A DNA stretch of 38,903 bases from the NCBI GenBank assembly GCA_000320545.1, contig ADNK01001271.1:1-38903 (forward strand). The letters are read 5' to 3'. Below the pieces are notes generated by a model. It did no database searches. It had not been told where the DNA came from and saw only the letters and a program-made list of their open reading frames with translations. This DNA comes from Bigelowiella natans CCMP2755 (lineage: Eukaryota > Cercozoa > Chlorarachniophyceae). Every line of letters starts with the position of its first letter. Position 1 is the stretch's first letter. This document shows positions 33,525 through 38,903 of the stretch, piece after piece. The position numbers and the translations under genes were made by a program.

Positions 33525-36500
33525 GTGTCTACGACGACGATGACACTAACAAATAATGGTTAATGTATTGACGACCCGGGCTTCTTCAATCGCATCGATA
33601 ATCTTTGATTTTGCATCTCCTAATAGTAGTTACAGGGGGGGGGGTCATTCAATACCTGTTGGAATCCAGAATTGCAATGAGAAAAATCGAGAGATCAGGC
33701 TCTGCTGCCGCCTCGTTTTCCTCCGAAAATGAAATTATACCTTTGAACATGGGAACTCTGATATAGGACTGGAAAGAATCTCTCATCTTTTGCTCGATGT
33801 CCCCGTCATACCTAGCGTGGAATTAATAATTCGTCCGTGACTTCGATTGTTCTTCTCCTGCTTGATGATATGATGATGGTGGTGGTGGTGGTGGTGATGA
33901 TGATAATGATATGATGAAGAGGTGGAAAAATATCTCGGCTTAGACGTGAAAATGCTCGCTCACCACTCAAGCTCGTCGTCGCCCAGCAACGAAACGACTC
34001 TGACCGTTGCAAGTTGTTGGGAAAGCATATCATCGATCGAACAACTCCTCTCTGAAGCAACTACCTTTTCACGTCTTGCGATTGCATGAACGCTACCCAG
34101 TCATCTACCAGTGCCATGTCAACCCCCCGTGGTGTCTCATTGTCACCATAACCTACACGGTCACGTCATGCTCAGGAAAAACTAGGTTGCCCAAGATCAC
34201 CACCGTTCTACGACGGTGTCGTTTGCTACCTGGTCTGCAGCTGCCGTGGAGAATGCTATCCCCCTCGCTCGCAGCGGCGAAGTTGAAATCCTTCGTTCCG
34301 ACGGCAGTGTTTCCGAAACTGCGGGATCGGAGACCAATGCCAGATAATCGCAGGGGTTGTCGCACTAGTGCTCGATGAAGCATTCTCACCCCTCCAAATA
34401 CGAAAAGGCGGGTGTTCATCGCTGAAAACATAACAACGACGAACATAAGGGGCGATCCTTTACCAACATGCACTGCGCTATTTATCAACAGGAAGGGTAA
34501 TGTAGCTGCGACGGGGGGGGGGAAGGGGCCTCCGTCACACACTCGGACCGAAACGAGTACTGAGAGTACCGCCTGAATCTGAAATTGCCGGGAATTTTTG
34601 GAGATCGTAGCTGAATTTTATAGACGCAAGGGGGAAATACAGGGCGTTTTCTATCTTCGGGAGGGATTTCCTGAGGGATTTCGAAACCCGAAGATTTATT
34701 TCGAACATCCTTATTTGTGATTTCATAGGATTTCCAGGATTTCCTAGGATTTCCTAGGATTTCCAGATTTTGATGCGGCAATGCAACGCAGGTGTTTGTT
34801 CCGATGGAAACAGAGAGAGAAAGAAAGATGAAGGATGATTCTTCAGTTTGCATTGTTCTCAATCCCTCAGTGCTGTACTTCTGGCAAAAATATTACGATA
34901 TTATATCGATAGTATATCGTTCTCGCCATCCGGTTGTGGCAAACTACGAATGGGGGAAGGAGCAGTTGAACCCGCCCCCCCCCCTCTTCTTCCAACACTG
35001 ATTCTTCCGTCGGCGTCGCCACTGTCACAAAAATCGCTTAGTCAGAAAGATTGTGATTTGGCATTTGAAGGGAAAGAATGATGGAAAGGAATGAGAGAGG
35101 TCACCCGTCCCCCTCCTGATGATTTCTTGCGATTTGCTATCCTTCGAGTGCCGGAAGTAGCCTCTACACGCGTAGCTGCATCTACGAACCCAGTCAAATG
35201 TCTCATCGATCACTAATATATCCGCGACAACAGTTAGCCTGAAGCAAACGCACGCACACACACACACACACACACACACAATGGTTAGCGTAGCCCCGCC
35301 TCGGCGGGTGTGTTGAGAGTAGGGTAGGAGGATGATCGGGTTCTAGAATTCCCGATATGCGCCGGCGCATACGTAACAGAAATGATTCTTTGTCTTTGCT
35401 TTGTTCCACTTGAACAGTGGCGAAGAATCAAGAGCCTCTAGCCAAGGCTCCATCGTCGTCGGGTCCATCGTCATCATCATCATCATCATCATCATTCGAT
35501 AATCTGCAAAAGAAGAGGAATATGGAGAGAAACCGGCGTGTTGCTCTGGAGGAGTGGGAGACCCTGCGACAGCTGCAGCAAACTCTTATGTATTCAAGGT
35601 TATTGATGACAACTGGCAGCCCAGCTGTCATGTTGTTGTGCAATTTGTCACCGAAATCCCTGATTATGTGCATCCTCCTCCTCCTCCTGCTACTGCTTCT
35701 TGTCTTCAGATTTATCCAGCAATCTCATGCGTCGCTACTTTGCTCCGTACGCGACGAGATCGTGGGTCTTGAGAAATCCCTGCTCGGAGTGCGTGCTCTC
35801 GACCATGCTGTCGCTGACCTTTTGGTAGGGAACGACAACAACAACAATGATAATGATGATGATTGATGATGATGATGATAATGATGATGATGACCAACAA
35901 CAATCAAGAATCAGATTCAATGAGAATAACTATTTACGATAAACATTCGATAAACTGCAATCCTCTCCCTGCCCCTGATCCCCTTTTCATCGTTTGTGTT
36001 CAGACCTTCCAGGGCCACGATACGGTAGCCGACAGCAGCGGTAATAGACAGCAGCAGCACAACGATGTGAAGAGGAAACCATTCGTCTCTGGGATTGGCG
36101 CAGGATTCAACGGGGGCGAGTCGAACCCGGCCGGTAATTTTCCATCGTCGTCGTCGTCTTCGCTGTACTCCATGGAGGGGGGCACGACGTCATCCATGTC
36201 GTCGTCCTCGCCTTTCTTCTTGGGATACGAAATGAAGAATCGATTCTGTGACTTGATGAAGCGGCTGAGGGACATGCCGAGGGCGCTGGGAAGGCTTCTC
36301 GCGTTGTGCGTGGAACAAAACGTCGTGCAGGTAGACGAATTTGCGCCCGTCTCCAAGGCGATCGTGGGCGACCTGTACGGCATCTTTGCGCTGCACCGTC
36401 CCATCCCCTACGCCGGGGGGGTGTGCGTATCTGGTGAGAAGAAGCTCCTGGCCATGTTAGAAGCCATGTTGATATCCCTCAAGCGCTCGCGAGTGAAGCT

Positions 36501-37812
36501 GCGGCAGATATCCCTGCCTCATCGTCTTCTGCATGAGTATGCCTCCAGGGTCGGCAGAAAGTTTCTCCACGCGACCATCCTGCCGCTTGTCACGCACCTG
36601 TCCACCAATAGCTACTATCAGGAAGGCGGAGAAGGCGGAGGAGGAGGAGGAGGAGGAGGGGGAGGAGCAAGGACGGCAATAGCCAACAATACCGTTCATT
36701 TTCCAGAGGGTCATGACCTCCTGGAGACTCACACGTCGTCTTCTTCGTCTTCTTCCACAAAGACAAAAGGAGGAGGAGGAGGAGTGAGCAACGACGGCGA
36801 TGACAACAACATCTCTGGCAACTACATGGGCACCACGCAGCTCGAGGGAATTCAGAAGTGCGTGTCGCGGCTTCTACAGAGAATCTTACACAGCCTGCCG
36901 GTCGTTCCCATCGGCCTCCGGATTCTTATCAACAAGATATACCGCCTCGAGGAGGAGGAGGAGGAGGAGGAGGAGGAGGGAGGAGGAGGAGAAGCCTTGC
37001 CTGGAGATATAAGCTCGCTACGCACGTTCTTTTGGGACTGGATGGTCGACGCTATTCTGAACCCTGACCCCCATCAGCTGTGTCGTTGGCGGCCGCTCTC
37101 GCACTCGGCCCGCGCCTCCATCCACCTCGTAGCCACGGTCATCGTGAAGCTGGCGCAAGCAAGGCCGGAGGCATCAAGGTTCGCCTCCGTGACCCCACAG
37201 TCGGTGCTTAATGAGTACATCGCTAGCATGCGCCCTCGCATCGAGGTCTTTTCCCGGCACCTCAGAGACCTACCGGAATCCGCGCTGGAAGTGTACTCGA
37301 GGGGGGAGAGGGAAGTCCACACTGGCCCCTTTGGATTGCGAAGTGGTAGCGACGGGTACGAGTTTGTCAGGGGGGAAACTAAGGAAGGAAGGAGCAGAGG
37401 AAGAGGAGGAGGAGGAGGAGGAAAATCGGGTTTCCTATATGCTTCCTCCCCGTCTTTGTCGGTATCGTCCGCCCCCCCCAGCATAGAGCCCCTCGTGTTC
37501 AGCCTCAGCAGCCTCCGCGCCTTCCACTCGCTTCTCCTGCGAGCTTGCGACTGTGAGGGGTGGGGAACGGAGCTGGATGCATTCAACGAAGACGATGGCG
37601 GCGTTATGTCCGCGGGCTCGTTGGCTGAGCTAATACGCGGGTGCAAGCTACCAGTCCAAAGCACCACCCCCCCACCGAACTCTCCTCGGAAGGAAATGCG
37701 GGGAAGCAGCAGGAGGAGGGAGGAGGACGGCTTAGACGGTGGAGAGGAGGCGGCGCTCGTCGTTCTCGATCCGGGTGCGTGTCGCGCTGCCAGTGTCATC
37801 CGTGTACTCACA

Positions 37813-37847
<35 letters not shown>

Positions 37848-38690
37848 CCATTATCGAATAGTTGTCATAGAATAATAATAATAGTAATAATAATGATGAC
37901 AATAGAATACATGCTGTTCATTACGCTGGCGGTTGGAAATGTAGCGACACACATAATCTAATGGCCTTCTACTATCTATCCATGTCATCCATTATTAGGT
38001 GTCACCGTGCCCACTGCGCCGAAACCTCCCAAGCGTCTGTTCGCACATCTCCCACACCGCTCCCCCCCCCACCAGGACCTGTCGCAAGAAGAGCGGAAGC
38101 AAAGTTTGAGGCAGCATCATGATCACCATCGACGGCAGCAACGAAACCCTCCAACCCCACCCGCGCGATCTAGGACAACGACGTCGATGAGACGGAGGGG
38201 TGAGGGGGGAAAGGCACAGCGGAAGATGACAGGTGAGAAGGAGGAGAGGAGGAAGAAGGAGGGGGAGGAGGAGGAGGAGGATGAGGAGGATGAGAAGCTG
38301 CTCCTTCAGGCTTTGAACAGGCTTGCAAGCGCCATCTCCAATACTCTGGTCATGGCTGGCGACATTTCTCGCAGGATCCCCTGCGGGACCGGAGGAATGA
38401 TGATGACAACGACGATGGCAGGCGCCATGGGGGGGGGGCTCAGCAGCCCAGTCAGCCCGTACACGACCACCAGCGAACATCGGTATAGAGATGGGGCGCA
38501 ATCAATGGCGTCATACAAAGAGGCTGAGAAGGATGGGGTGGGGGCGGGGGGGGGAGCAAAGGGGCTAATACATCACACGGGGTTTCCTTATCCCTCAAAA
38601 CGTAAATATAATAGCCGGACTAACACTACCACATATATTTCTGGGCTGTTGGCGGTGTTGCAGGCCCAAAATCATCTATCATCCAAGTGA
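32990..38690 (+). CDS. RasGAP-domain protein of the GAPVD1 (Gapex-5) type, N-terminal half provisional
   Basis: Resolved in frame: 35418-35598, 35710-35824, 36004-37774 and 37999-38690 (stop). The large exon holds the RasGAP core: FCDLMKRLRDMPRALGRLL, then RILHSLPVVPIGLRILINKIY, LRTFFWDWMVDAILNPD and ASIHLVATVIVKLAQA. These line up with the GAPVD1 blocks around FPHSLRWIVSQMY, FICPAVVNP and the following helix. RasGAP domains speed GTP hydrolysis by small GTPases. Likely upstream exons, not fully joined: about 32996-33048 (NLLPMPAHIVLRLKNE), about 33268-33333 (ARFTARTMDDDFLLRSLR), about 33640-33720 (VIQYLLESRIAMRKIERSG) and about 33768-33830 (LERISHLLLDVPVIP). The arginine-finger loop would fall in that unresolved part. 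The domain is split by poly-Gly, poly-Ser and poly-Glu insertions, and the C-terminal exon is Lys/Arg/Glu-rich. No VPS9 domain is seen before the stop. Confidence 0.7.
33430..33535 (+). repeat. (GAT)n microsatellite in the RasGAP 5' region
   Basis: GATGAT runs with a few interruptions extend over about 100 bp, matching other GAT/ATC tracts at about 26656-26691, 27160-27210, 30303-30330, 30869-30907 and 35855-35893. Confidence 0.9.
36640..36665 (+). repeat. GGA trinucleotide run coding for poly-Gly in the RasGAP exon
   Basis: GGAGGA repeats encode an uninterrupted glycine run; a second Gly/Glu run made of GAG/GGA codons lies at about 36951-36990. Both sit at loop positions between conserved RasGAP helices. 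Confidence 0.85.
37775..37998 (+). other. Last RasGAP intron with an (AT)n tract
   Basis: A GT-AG intron of 224 nt (phase 1) with (AT)n at about 37817-37844 and TAATAATA stretches. The exons on either side read ...VVLDPG and VTVPTAPKPPK... in one frame. Confidence 0.75.
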
Positions 38691-38903
38691 ACTACGTAAT
38701 CTAATTAATGCAATATGTAATATTTTCCCCCACCAAGCTCCTTCGTAGTGAGAGGAGAGGTGGCCTGGTAGTACTAGTACTAGTAGTAGTAGCTTGGAGT
38801 TAGAGAAAGGAGACACAAATGACTTCATCGGGCCGAAACGGGGAAGAGCTTCATCCATCATGATGCTATGCCAGTGGATCCCTGGAGATGCCACCGCTAC
38901 AAA
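38691..38903. other. Downstream flank of the RasGAP gene
   Basis: A short TAG/TAC trinucleotide run (about 38770-38792) and no convincing gene. A minus-strand frame of 71 codons at 38679-38894 overlaps the RasGAP stop and has no recognisable features. Confidence 0.4.

Noticed and set aside
37074-37817. 247-codon minus-strand frame
   Set aside because: It is the shadow of the RasGAP exon 36004-37774.

Overview
The window is nuclear DNA of an intron-rich unicellular eukaryote. Nearly every gene is split by short GT-AG introns of about 54-530 nt. The families found are eukaryotic: RRM/SR protein, DEAD-box helicase, RhoGEF, RasGAP, GUCD1, and a polycystin-type REJ/GPS receptor. A long Ser/Thr/Pro stalk, LRLRGG-type stretches and an acid-free signal-plus-transit-like leader suggest an alga with a complex plastid. 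A cryptophyte such as Guillardia is my best guess, with low confidence because it rests on style and not on a marker gene.

Layout: 1-196 is the 3' end of a plus-strand gene. A calcineurin-type metallophosphoesterase lies at 1345-2378 (+). A giant cell-surface receptor lies at 11503-3152 (-), and I could resolve its 12 exons in frame to 2273 aa. It faces a divergent GUCD1 homologue at 11892-13361 (+, 8 exons, 295 aa). Next come a DH-domain RhoGEF at 14778-13957 (-), an RGG-box protein at 15569-16123 (+, 5' end unresolved), a three-histidine-box membrane desaturase at 18300-17222 (-), an unknown Ser/Arg-rich multi-exon gene at about 18470-20893 (+), and an SR-type two-RRM protein at 22905-22027 (-). 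A DEAD-box helicase follows at 24785-31324 (+, 18 exons resolved to 786 aa, with a candidate targeting exon at 24130). Last is a RasGAP-like protein of the GAPVD1 type, about 32990-38690 (+).

Genes mostly alternate between divergent pairs (starts 250-1200 bp apart) and convergent pairs. The long spacers, mostly downstream of genes, hold short interspersed repeats. One repeat copy at 21539-21603 is flanked by a perfect 14-bp target duplication and sits inside a second dispersed repeat. From about 25 kb onward introns are loaded with microsatellites, and several exons carry poly-Ser, poly-Gly or poly-Glu runs made of the same trinucleotides.

The genes do not form one pathway. The receptor, RhoGEF and RasGAP are all signalling proteins, and the SR protein, RGG protein and helicase are RNA-linked. 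The most unusual product is the receptor: beta-propeller-like repeats, Ser/Thr/Pro stalk, REJ-like region, GAIN/GPS, about five membrane spans and a C-terminal PDZ, with neither PLAT nor channel module visible.
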